From Nonomuraea sp. SYSU D8015 (lineage in GTDB: Bacteria > Actinomycetota > Actinomycetes > Streptosporangiales > Streptosporangiaceae): a DNA stretch of 64,000 bases. The DNA lies in the NCBI RefSeq assembly GCF_008065375.1, contig NZ_VJYI01000026.1, positions 1 through 64,000 on the forward strand. Reading direction: 5' to 3'. Below the pieces are notes generated by a model, which was not told the DNA's origin, did no database searches, and saw only the letters and a list, made by a program, of their open reading frames with translations. Shown in pieces: positions 9,081 to 16,113 of this stretch; the first letter of the stretch is position 1, and every line of letters starts with the position of its first letter. The position numbers and the translations under genes are program-made.

Positions 9081-9155
9081 GTCGTCGGCCAGCGCCTTGC
9101 CGATACCCCGGCCGCCTCCGGCGACGAAGACGTTGGCGCCCTTGATTGCTGTCAC
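9081..9155 (-). pseudogene. N-terminal stub of a short-chain dehydrogenase
   Basis: GTG at 9155 with GGAGG upstream starts TAIKGANVFVAGGGRGIGKA, a glycine-rich NAD(P)-binding motif of SDR enzymes. Homology stops after about 25 residues, where the frame runs into the nuclease remnant and ends. The TetR-type operator pair at 9173-9212 sits just upstream, so this was once part of that regulon. Confidence 0.65.
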
Positions 9156-9172
9156 GACACGCCTCCACATGA

Positions 9173-9212
9173 GAAACCGATCGGTTTCCACTCACTATAA
9201 ACCGATCGGTTT
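9173..9212. promoter_or_regulatory. Tandem TetR-type operators
   Basis: Two copies of AAACCGATCGGTTT, at 9174-9187 and 9199-9212, centres 25 bp apart. Same motif as upstream of the SDR, tetR and iron-sulfur genes to the right. It lies directly before the SDR stub. Confidence 0.8.
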
Positions 9213-9214
9213 CC

Positions 9215-9479
9215 TCATGCAACGCGTTCCAGCAGGGCCGGGCCGTGACCGGCGCGACATCCGGGGCGGCCAGGCCGGTGTTGGCGGCGACCATGGCCGC
9301 AAACCGGTCGGGCGTGCGGCCGACGTGCACGAGGAAGATGAACCCGCCCCAGTCCTGACCGAACTGAGTGATGTCCGTGAGTCGAGCTGGTCCAGCCAGG
9401 CGCCGGTCCAGGCGACGTGAGACTGGTAGGTGTACGCGGCCCGGTCGACCGGCTTGTCGGAGCGGCCGAATCCAATCAA
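9215..9479 (-). pseudogene. Haloalkane dehalogenase-like fragment, frameshifted
   Basis: Reads LIGFGRSDKPVDRAAYTYQ in one frame, then switches to DITQFGQDWGGFIFLVHVG and AAMVAANTGLAAPD in the next. Together these match the nucleophile region (GQDWGG) of haloalkane dehalogenases of the DhmA type. N-terminal and C-terminal parts are missing; the left end runs into the operator pair at 9212. Confidence 0.7.
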
Positions 9480-9482
9480 GGG

Positions 9483-9695
9483 CAGAGCACTTCTGCTCCG
9501 GCGGCTTCGACATCGCGGCCATCCACTGGGTGTTGCCGAAATAGCTGCCGCCGCACATGCCGGTCACGGTCCCGTCCCGCCGGGCCGGTAGACATCCGCG
9601 CGCAGCACGGTGCCGTCACGAATCTCCGCCGGAACATCGAATTCGATCCGCACCTCCGTCAGGTGCTTCTCATTTGCCTGCCGCGACGCCTTCAC
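9483..9695 (-). pseudogene. CocE/NonD-type hydrolase fragments
   Basis: GTG at 9695 opens a frame with EVRIEFDVPAEIRDGTVLRA and DVYRPGG, the start of CocE/X-Pro peptidase-type hydrolases. It stops at 9564. The overlapping frame from 9567 reads MTGMCGGSYFGNTQWMAAMS, the GxSYxG nucleophile region of the same family. About 60-80 residues between the two pieces are missing, and the fragment then abuts the dehalogenase remnant. Confidence 0.6.
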
Positions 9696-9785
9696 GCGAT
9701 GTGGGGGCCGGTCTCCCTCACGCACCACACCCGAATGGGGGCATGGCGCACTCCTGATGCCAAGAGCGCTGCTCTGGCCGATAAC

Positions 9786-10664
9786 TCAAGCCACCGAGGC
9801 CAGCAGGTCGGCCACGACCTCCGGCCTCTCGAGCGCGATGAAGTGGCCCGCTCCCGGCACCTGCGTGAAATCGGCGGCAGGCAGCAGCTCCTTGTTGGCC
9901 TCCCGGTCCGACCACCGGGACCAGTCCTTCTCCCCGTAGACGAGGTGAACGGGGGCCTTGACCGCGGAGTAGCGCGCGCGGGCCGCGATGAGACTGGGCA
10001 GGCTCTGGTACACGGCCCGTGCGACGGCCGGGTAGCCGGGCCGGCTCCCCACCTGGAGGAGCTCGTCCACGTAGTCCGCCCGCAAAGCGGTCTTGTCGAC
10101 CAGGCCGCCCTGCAGGATCCTGCGGAGGATGGCCTTGGGCTCCACCCCGGCGACCACCGGGCCCACCCCCGGAGTGAGAACACCGCCGACCACCACACGG
10201 GCGAGGAGACCGGACCGGGCGATTCCGCCGCGAAAATCGTACGTGTTCACCGCAACGACGCGCCGTACCCGCTCCGGCAGATCGGCTGCGGTGGTCAGGG
10301 CGAGCACCGCCCCCATGGACTCCCCGACCAACGTCACGTCATGGAGGTCGAGTTCGGTGAGGAGCCGTTCGACGCCCGCGCGCATCGCCGGTTCCTGGTA
10401 CGACGCACCAGGCACGATCTCGGAGTAGCCCATCCCCGGGAGATCCAGGGCGTACACGGTGTACTGGCGCGAGATCAATGGGATGAGGACGCGGAAGTGC
10501 TCGGCCTGCGTTCGCACGGTGTGCAGCAGGACCAGGAGAGCACCCGTGCCCGCTTTGAGGTAACGCAGCGTTCCCTCATGGCTGTGGAGCCTTCCGCGCG
10601 GGGCGATGGTGTGGCTGGTGGTCCCCGGAATGTGAACCGTGGGACGCGCCTCTTGGCTGGGCAT
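9786..10664 (-). CDS. Alpha/beta-fold hydrolase
   Basis: 292 aa. The nucleophile elbow is GESMG (S116), the acid is likely D in YGEKDW (about 242), and the histidine lies in GAGHF (about 270), a complete catalytic triad. The strand after beta-3 reads LLHTVRTQ where most relatives have HG, so the oxyanion hole differs from lipases and epoxide hydrolases. No signal peptide. It lies 28 bp behind the SDR gene on the same strand with AAGGAG upstream, so the two form an operon under the paired TetR operator at 11533-11570. Substrate unknown. Confidence 0.85.
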   Translation of the reverse strand: MPSQEARPTVHIPGTTSHTIAPRGRLHSHEGTLRYLKAGTGALLVLLHTVRTQAEHFRVLIPLISRQYTVYALDLPGMGYSEIVPGASYQEPAMRAGVERLLTELDLHDVTLVGESMGAVLALTTAADLPERVRRVVAVNTYDFRGGIARSGLLARVVVGGVLTPGVGPVVAGVEPKAILRRILQGGLVDKTALRADYVDELLQVGSRPGYPAVARAVYQSLPSLIAARARYSAVKAPVHLVYGEKDWSRWSDREANKELLPAADFTQVPGAGHFIALERPEVVADLLASVA

Positions 10665-10692
10665 ATCACTGACTCCTTGTGGCGGGCAGGCG

Positions 10693-11508
10693 TCAGCCGG
10701 CGAGCTGGTTGAGCTTGCGGATCTGCTTGTCGAAGACCCGGGCAGGCGCGATGCGGCGCAGTGTGCTTGCGCGTCCGGCCAGGGACCCTGCGGTGTAACG
10801 CAGCTTCGGCTTCGGGTCGGTCGCCGCCTCGACGATCACCTTGGCGACGATGGCGGGGTCGTCGCCGTCCTTGATCGCTGTCTCCATCATGCGGTCGAAG
10901 GCGCGCCGCTGGTCCGCGTAGACCTGCAGGGGCGTGTCGGGCCGCGGGCTGTTGGCCTCGAATCCGGTGCTGGTGTAGGCGGGTTCGACGAGAAGCGCCC
11001 GGACGCCGTGCTCGCGGACCTCGTGGTCCAGGGACTCGGAGTACCCCTCGATCGCATGCTTGGAGGCGGCGTAGGCGGCCATGTAAGGCGAGGGGAGGAA
11101 GCCGACCACGGAGGAGAGGTTGATGATGCGCCCGCGTCCTTGAGCGCGCATATGGGGCAGGACGGCCTTCGTCATGCGCATCACACCGAAGACGTTGACG
11201 TTGAAGAGGTCCTGGGCCTGCGCGACGGAGCTTTCCTCAACGGCACCGATCGCGCCCATGCCGGCGTTGTTGACCAGCACGTCGATCCGCCCGAACCGCT
11301 CGATCACCCGCTGGACCGCGGCGGTGACGGACTTGTCACTGGCCACGTCGAGGTCGAGGAAGGTCACACCGTCGAGCGGGGTGATGCGTGAGGTGTCACG
11401 GCTTGTGCCGACCACGTCGAAGCCCGCTTCCGCCAGCGCGAGCGCGGCCGCTTTTCCGATGCCGGATGACGCACCCGTCACGAGTGCCACCGGCCGATTT
11501 GCCGCCAT
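10693..11508 (-). CDS. Short-chain dehydrogenase/reductase
   Basis: 271 aa from the ATG at 11508, preceded by AAGGAG; an open frame to 11553 reads through the operator and is not a credible start. Classical SDR motifs: TGASSGIGKA (11-20), NNAG and the YAASK active site near residue 155. The C-terminal tail is typical of actinobacterial oxidoreductases (RIAPARVFDKQIRKLNQLAG). First gene of an operon with the downstream hydrolase. Likely NADP(H)-dependent, from the TGxxxGxG pattern and Arg after beta-2 (TSRDTSR). Substrate unknown. Confidence 0.88.
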   Translation of the reverse strand: MAANRPVALVTGASSGIGKAAALALAEAGFDVVGTSRDTSRITPLDGVTFLDLDVASDKSVTAAVQRVIERFGRIDVLVNNAGMGAIGAVEESSVAQAQDLFNVNVFGVMRMTKAVLPHMRAQGRGRIINLSSVVGFLPSPYMAAYAASKHAIEGYSESLDHEVREHGVRALLVEPAYTSTGFEANSPRPDTPLQVYADQRRAFDRMMETAIKDGDDPAIVAKVIVEAATDPKPKLRYTAGSLAGRASTLRRIAPARVFDKQIRKLNQLAG

Positions 11509-11532
11509 CCTGGACTCCTTAGCTGAGTGAAA

Positions 11533-11570
11533 AAACCGATCGGTTTCCCTCACTGTAAACCGACCGGTTT
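11533..11570. promoter_or_regulatory. Tandem TetR-type operators upstream of the SDR-hydrolase operon
   Basis: AAACCGATCGGTTT at 11533-11546 and AAACCGACCGGTTT at 11557-11570, centres 24 bp apart, beginning 25 bp upstream of the SDR start codon. The position is consistent with repression. Confidence 0.82.
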
Positions 11571-11974
11571 CCCGGGTGCAAGCTCAAGCAGGAAACAGAT
11601 CCAGCCGCGTCACCCGTCGTTCACGTTGACCCACCAGCAAAAGGCCAGCGTTCGACCGTCGCCGGGGCCAGACGCATCCACCCACGAGCTTTGCGCCGTA
11701 CCGCGCGGGAGCTTCGCGGCCGCCCATGGGATCTCGGCGAAGGCCGGGCGGAGCGCTGTCATGCCCGCGAGTACTCATTGATTGGAAGCCGGGCGCGATC
11801 TGCAGCTGGTCCTGCTCTCCCAGGGGTGCGCGCGCCCTACAGGTCGGTCAGCGGCGTGACGGCGACCATCGCCGCGGCGTAGGCAACGAACAGGGCGGCG
11901 CGCGCGCCACGGTCACTGGCCTACCGCCCGACCTCTACGCAACAGTGGGACCCGGCGGCCGGATCCCTGCCTAC

Positions 11975-12005
11975 TTCCTCCCGGTCGACCGGGAGGAACC
12001 TTTTT
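11975..12005 (+). terminator. Strong hairpin followed by a T run
   Basis: TTCCTCCCGGTCGACCGGGAGGAA is a perfect 24-bp palindrome, followed by CCTTTTT. It is oriented for rightward transcription, yet no rightward gene is evident in 11571-11974, which otherwise holds nothing I can support. It may be the relic of a lost gene. Confidence 0.45.
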
Positions 12006-12081
12006 GGGTAAGACGGCCGGCAAACGGTGCCGGCCATCGGAGAGCACATCAGTCACCGAGCCTGCTGGAAAAGGTGATGCG

Positions 12082-12651
12082 TCAGCGCATGCCTGCCGCA
12101 TCGAGCAGGGTGACCACGGTGGGCGCGATGAGCCCTGTCAGGTTGTCGGCTCCGATCCCCGCACGGGCGCTGGCGCCGTCGAAGACCACGCTGAGCTGCC
12201 GGGCCAGCAGGTCCGGGTCGCTCGCCCCACCTTGCTCGGCCTCGGCACGGAAAAAGGCCAGCAGGTTCCCCTTGACCCGGCGTGCCACCTGGCTCGCAGG
12301 GTGGCTCTGGTCCTTGAGCTCGATCTGCACAGCGAGGTACTGGCAGCCTCGGAACTCGGGCGCACCCGCCTGCAACTCCACCTGCTCGAAGACGTGCAGG
12401 ATGCGCTCACGGGGTGAACGGCCATCGTCCGCCGCAGGCAAGAGCTTCGCCACGAAGGCAGCCGAGCGCTCCTCCAGGCTCGCTGCCAGCAATTCGTCCT
12501 TGCTCTCGAACAGCTGGTACATGGAGCGCTTCGACACCCCCGCCGCCTTGCACAGCGCCTCGATGCCGATGCCGACACCGTTTCGGTAGGTGAGCGTGGC
12601 CGCCGCCTCCAGCAGCCGCTCTCGGGGACTTAGCCTCACTTCGGTGGTCAT
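12082..12651 (-). CDS. TetR-family transcriptional regulator
   Basis: 189 aa. N-terminal TetR HTH: RERLLEAAATLTYRNGVGIG, then KAAGVSKRSMYQLFESKDEL. The C-terminal ligand domain is divergent (PEFRGCQYLAVQIELKD is typical of the TetR_C relatives near oxidoreductases). A single copy of AAACCGATCGGTTT lies 32 bp upstream of the start (12684-12697), so it is probably autoregulated and controls the neighbouring units with paired copies of the same site. Ligand unknown; an electrophile or xenobiotic is plausible from the target genes. Confidence 0.9.
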   Translation of the reverse strand: MTTEVRLSPRERLLEAAATLTYRNGVGIGIEALCKAAGVSKRSMYQLFESKDELLAASLEERSAAFVAKLLPAADDGRSPRERILHVFEQVELQAGAPEFRGCQYLAVQIELKDQSHPASQVARRVKGNLLAFFRAEAEQGGASDPDLLARQLSVVFDGASARAGIGADNLTGLIAPTVVTLLDAAGMR

Positions 12652-12683
12652 ACTGCGAGGTTAACTCCATTCCGGCGAAATGA

Positions 12684-12697
12684 AAACCGATCGGTTT
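12684..12697. promoter_or_regulatory. Single TetR-type operator before tetR
   Basis: AAACCGATCGGTTT; only one copy here, whereas the other targets have two. Confidence 0.8.
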
Positions 12698-12794
12698 CCA
12701 GGGTGTGCCGCGGTGGTATCCGACGCCGCGCACAGCCGAGCGGACACCCGGACCACTCCGCACCATGGCCTCGTCCGGGGTGAGTTGCGTTCTG

Positions 12795-13109
12795 CTAGGC
12801 CGGGACGGCGGTCTTCTCAGGCTTCGTCTCGGCGGGGATGCGGTGCAGCCCCTTGCGGCCGTACCACGCGGGATCGGTGCGCTCGCCCTCCTTGCCGTGT
12901 TCGGCACACCCGGCACTCCAGCGCTCGTAACACCATCGGATGAGTCGGGCACCGGGCCGGATGAGGCGAGGCGTGCTTGGCGAGCGCGAGCACAGAACCC
13001 CGAGGCGTCGTACACCGAAGACCACCTCCTGCAGTACGAGCAGGCTCCCGTGTTCGCCGACAACAGCGCGGGCGTCCGCGACCGAGTACGGGCGCGGCCG
13101 GGAGTGCAC
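12795..13109 (-). CDS. Short unrecognised ORF, possibly degenerate
   Basis: 104 codons starting with GTG four bases after the stop of the iron-sulfur protein gene. The last 50 residues (RWCYERWSAGCAEHGKEG, WYGRKGLHRIPAETKP) have coding-like codon use. The middle seems out of frame: the adjacent frame reads VVYDASGFCARARQARLASS. I do not recognise the family. It may be the decayed last gene of the operon. Confidence 0.3.
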   Translation of the reverse strand: MHSRPRPYSVADARAVVGEHGSLLVLQEVVFGVRRLGVLCSRSPSTPRLIRPGARLIRWCYERWSAGCAEHGKEGERTDPAWYGRKGLHRIPAETKPEKTAVPA

Positions 13110-13113
13110 CGGG

Positions 13114-14214
13114 TCAGGAGGATGCGGGGCGTTTGGCCGGGGGCTGCCAGCCGCCGGTGACTTCTTTGACGGGCTTGTGAGGGAAACGGCGCTGGGCGTA
13201 TTCCTGCGCGTGTGAGCCCGGCAGGACGTAGAGGGTTTCCTCCTTGTCCTGGAGCGGTCGCAGCACGGTGTCCATGAAGGTCTTGCGGTCCTCCAGGTAC
13301 GGGCCCAGGACGTCCTCGCCGCCGGGGCAGACGGCCAGGCAATAGCCGGACTTGTAGCCGGGGGGAGAGGACAGGCTCTGCCACATCGAGGCGCTCTCGG
13401 AATCGGTGACCCGGGAGCGGTAGTCGGCGGCGTCCTGGCTGTCGGCCACGGTCTGCGCCCAGTCGGTGAACCCGCTCATGAACTCACGGTAGTTATGCGT
13501 GGTGCAGGCGAAGAAGTCGAAGTCTCCGTCCTTGCTGATGGCGCCGACCGGGCAGGCGGCGACGCAGAGCTTGCAGTCGATGCAGGGGGTGTAGTCCAAC
13601 GCCTGCCCGTACTCGCTCACCTGTGCGTCCACCAGGACGGTGGCCAGTAGCACGAAGTTGCCGAATTTGGGGTGGATGACGTTGCGGTGCAGGCCCATCA
13701 CGCCGAGCCCCGCGGCCACCGCGACGGTCTTGTGCGCCACCACCCAGATCCGGCCGGGGTAGCGGTCCATCTCCTGAGGGAAACCGACCGACGGATTGAG
13801 CGCGCGGTAGCCGGCGTCCTGCAGCGCTTGGGTGACGCTGCGGGCGGCGTGATTGGCCTGCTCGTCGGTCTGATGGAACTCCTGATTGGCCACGCTGCGG
13901 GCCGGAGAGCGGCAGTTGTCGCGGTTCATCCGGAACGCCATCGCGATCAGCGTGCGGGTGCCGGGCAAGGCCGCCAACGCGTGCTCGCGCTCGCCCGCCA
14001 GGTCGGGGTGGTCCAGGCTGACCGCGGCCGCGTCGTCCGCACCGGCCGCCAGGCATAGCTCGCGCAGCCAGGCCGCGTCGATCACCGCCGGCGGGCTTGC
14101 GACGTCACCGGCCTTGCGCCGGGCGAGTACGGCCTGCACCGACGGGTGCGCAGCCAGCTTCGCCGGCAGCTTCGGATCGGGCGGTTGCCGCTCGGCGTCG
14201 CGCAGGGTAGTCAT
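13114..14214 (-). CDS. QueG-like 4Fe-4S oxidoreductase
   Basis: 366 aa. Contains CIDCKLCVAACP (C211, C214, C217, C221) for one 4Fe-4S cluster and a second Cys set (C237, C292, C296 in YCLAVCPGG), arranged as in epoxyqueuosine reductase QueG and its relatives, which include reductive dehalogenases. The central ALNPSVGFPQEMD...AHKTVAVAAGLGVMGLHRN segment matches the cobalamin-binding-type N-domain of that group. No Tat signal, so cytoplasmic. True QueG is longer in its HEAT-repeat tail, so a tRNA role is not assumed. AGGGGGA precedes the ATG, and paired TetR operators lie 48 bp upstream. Confidence 0.72.
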   Translation of the reverse strand: MTTLRDAERQPPDPKLPAKLAAHPSVQAVLARRKAGDVASPPAVIDAAWLRELCLAAGADDAAAVSLDHPDLAGEREHALAALPGTRTLIAMAFRMNRDNCRSPARSVANQEFHQTDEQANHAARSVTQALQDAGYRALNPSVGFPQEMDRYPGRIWVVAHKTVAVAAGLGVMGLHRNVIHPKFGNFVLLATVLVDAQVSEYGQALDYTPCIDCKLCVAACPVGAISKDGDFDFFACTTHNYREFMSGFTDWAQTVADSQDAADYRSRVTDSESASMWQSLSSPPGYKSGYCLAVCPGGEDVLGPYLEDRKTFMDTVLRPLQDKEETLYVLPGSHAQEYAQRRFPHKPVKEVTGGWQPPAKRPASS

Positions 14215-14261
14215 CCGGTCCCCCTAGTGGGTCTCGTTTTCGGATTCGCCTCCACGGCGAG

Positions 14262-14299
14262 AAACCGACCAGTTTCCACCACGGTAAACCGATCGGTTT
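14262..14299. promoter_or_regulatory. Tandem TetR-type operators before the iron-sulfur gene
   Basis: AAACCGACCAGTTT (14262-14275, one arm degenerate) and AAACCGATCGGTTT (14286-14299), centres 24 bp apart. Confidence 0.8.
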
Positions 14300-14397
14300 C
14301 AGCACGCAAGTCCAAGCGGCGGCCCGCCGGCCCAAAGGGCGACGGCAAGGACAGGCCTCCCGGTTTCGGCTCCGCGGCAGACGAAGGCCACAACCGT

Positions 14398-14570
14398 TGT
14401 CAACCTCTGGGGCGTGTCGGCCAGGCGGTCGATGAGGCGCGTCACGCCGCTGCGGGTGACGAGCAGGGCATCGGCGAGTTCGTGCATGCGCAGGCCGTCA
14501 GGGTGCGAGAGGAGGGCGGCCAGCAGACAAAAATATTGCGCAGCAGATAATCCTTTACGGAACTATCTGC
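14398..14570 (-). pseudogene. MarR-family regulator fragment (DNA-binding part)
   Basis: In one frame reads GLSAAQYFCLLAALLSHPDG and then MHELADALLVTRSGVTRLID, the core winged-helix of MarR proteins. It lacks a start and dimerisation N-terminus on the right and stops matching after about 55 residues on the left (RLADTPQ). The right end overlaps the inverted repeat upstream of the MDR gene. Confidence 0.65.
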
Positions 14571-14571
14571 T
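14542..14571. promoter_or_regulatory. MarR-box-like inverted repeat before the MDR gene
   Basis: AGCAGATA (14542-14549) and TATCTGCT (14564-14571) form 8-bp arms. The enclosed GATAATC-N4-ACGGAACT (14546-14564) recurs inverted at 15999-16017 upstream of the other marR remnant. Confidence 0.6.
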
Positions 14572-14615
14572 AAGGTCTTACTTGTTGTCCGGCCTTCCAC
14601 GCACAGGAGATGTCG

Positions 14616-15530
14616 ATGTCCACGCGCGCCCTCATAGCCGACCGGTCCGCCCCCGCGAGCATCGCCTTCGGCGAGATCGCCGACCCGGTCGCCGGGCCTG
14701 GGCAGGTGCTCGTTGACGTGATGCACGCCTCGCTCAACTACGCCGACCTCAACAACGCGATCTCCGGACGCATCCCGGCCGGGGCGCCCCTGGGGCTCGA
14801 CGCGGCCGGGATCGTCCTGCGGGGGACGGCGGACGGTTCCGGCCCCGTCGCCGGCACTCATGTCGTGCTCTTCGCGGACGGCGCGTTCGCGGAGCGAGTG
14901 GCGGTCGATGTGTCGGCGGTGGCCGAGGTCCCGGAGGGTGTCGGGCTGGCCGAGGCGGCCGCACTGCCGACGGCGGGCCTGGCCGCGCTTCGCTCGCTGC
15001 GCGCCGCCGGCATCGCGCCCGGCAAGCGTGTGCTGGTGACCGGCGCCTCGGGCGGCGTGGGACGGTGTGCGGTGCGGCTCGCCGCCCACGCGGGGGCGTA
15101 CGTCATCGCCTCGGCCGGCTCCCCCGGGCGGGGTGACGGCCTGGCCGGTCTTGGCGCCGATGAGGTGGTCGTGGGGCTGGACGATGTCAAGGAGCCCGTC
15201 GACATCGTCGTGGAGACAGTCGGCGGGCCTCACCTGGTCAGGGCCTGGGAGTTGCTCGCCCCCGGCGGGAGCCTTCAGTCCGTCGGATGGACCTCGGGCG
15301 AGCCGGCCGTTTTCCCGCCGTATGCGACCGTCGGGCCGCCCAAGACGCTCACCTCGTACGTCAACGAGTTCAGGGCCGCCGACGACCTGGCCGAGTTGGT
15401 GCGGCTCACGGCCGACGGCACTCTGGCGCCCGAGATCGGCTGGCGCGGCTCCTGGGAACGCTTCGCCGAGGCAGCCGCCGCGCTGCGCGGCCGGCGCGTG
15501 AGGGGGAAGGCGGTCTTCGATCTCGGGTGA
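14616..15530 (+). CDS. Zinc-free MDR (quinone oxidoreductase-like) NADPH enzyme
   Basis: 304 aa from the second ATG (14616), which is spaced 6 bases from AGGAG; the ATG at 14610 is too close. GroES-like N-domain with NYADLNNAISGR, then a Rossmann motif VLVTGASGGVGRCAVRLAAH and a typical C-terminal HVRGKAVFDL-like end. No catalytic or structural zinc Cys clusters, so it belongs to the QOR branch of MDR enzymes, which reduce quinones or enones with NADPH. The MarR-box-like repeat upstream suggests control by the now-broken marR. Confidence 0.85.
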   Translation: MSTRALIADRSAPASIAFGEIADPVAGPGQVLVDVMHASLNYADLNNAISGRIPAGAPLGLDAAGIVLRGTADGSGPVAGTHVVLFADGAFAERVAVDVSAVAEVPEGVGLAEAAALPTAGLAALRSLRAAGIAPGKRVLVTGASGGVGRCAVRLAAHAGAYVIASAGSPGRGDGLAGLGADEVVVGLDDVKEPVDIVVETVGGPHLVRAWELLAPGGSLQSVGWTSGEPAVFPPYATVGPPKTLTSYVNEFRAADDLAELVRLTADGTLAPEIGWRGSWERFAEAAAALRGRRVRGKAVFDLG

Positions 15531-15649
15531 CGCCGGACCGCCGCGCTCGGCCCTCCTCCCGCCGTCCGGCCTCCGCCTGGCCGCTCATGTGCTCTGCCGA
15601 GACCTCCGGACGCCCTTCGGCGCTTCCGCGGAGGTGGCCAGATGCCCGG

Positions 15650-15980
15650 TCACCAGGCGCCGCATGGCCCGCAGGAACCTCGGCGCTCATCCTCCGGCAG
15701 CGCCTCCAGCACGGCCCTGTGCACGCCGTCGACGATCCCCCGGCTCTTGCGCGCCCCTCTCGGTGACCGCGACGATCCGTGCCCTTCGGTCCGTGCTGAA
15801 GGGGCGGCGCTCGGTCAGGCCCGCCCTCTCCAGTGCGTCGACGGTCACCACCATCGTGGTCTTGTCCATGTCACCGATCTCGGCGAGCGCGGCGGCCATC
15901 TGGGGCCTCAGGACGCGGCTGGCGTGGTCCAGCAGGAACGACAGGTCCGGTTCTGCGCGAACGGGTGCCATGACGGTCAT
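15650..15980 (-). pseudogene. MarR-family regulator with internal deletion and frameshift
   Basis: Starts MTVMAPVRAEPDLSFLLDHAS and continues through DKTTMVVTVDALERAGLTER and RRPFSTDRRARIVAVTERG, a standard MarR. About 30 residues between ALAEIG and DMDKTTM, including the second helix and part of the HTH, are missing. After TERG the frame is lost: the next frame gives RKSRGIVDGVHRAVLEALPE and ends at 15650. It can no longer be a functional repressor as written. Confidence 0.7.
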
Positions 15981-15998
15981 GCCTCAAGCCTGGCAATA

Positions 15999-16017
15999 AG
16001 TTCCGTTCCAGATTATC
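15999..16017. promoter_or_regulatory. Second copy of the MarR-box-like sequence
   Basis: Reverse complement reads GATAATC-TGGA-ACGGAACT, matching 14546-14564 at all 15 non-spacer bases. It lies between the broken marR and the multicopper oxidase gene. Confidence 0.6.
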
Positions 16018-16113
16018 CACTAATATCACATCAGTTTCAGCATCTCCATGACGCCGCATGCCCGCATCACCAAGGCGGAAATGGCGTCATGGACGTATCG
16101 TCAGGACTCCATC

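Noticed and set aside
11975..12005. The perfect palindrome as another TetR operator
   Set aside because: Its sequence (TTCCTCCCGGTCGACC...) differs from the AAACCGATCGGTTT motif, and the following T run suits a terminator.
13114..14214. Calling the iron-sulfur protein a true reductive dehalogenase
   Set aside because: It lacks a Tat signal and the overall length of respiratory enzymes. The QueG-like cluster pattern alone does not prove dehalogenation, despite the dehalogenase remnant nearby.
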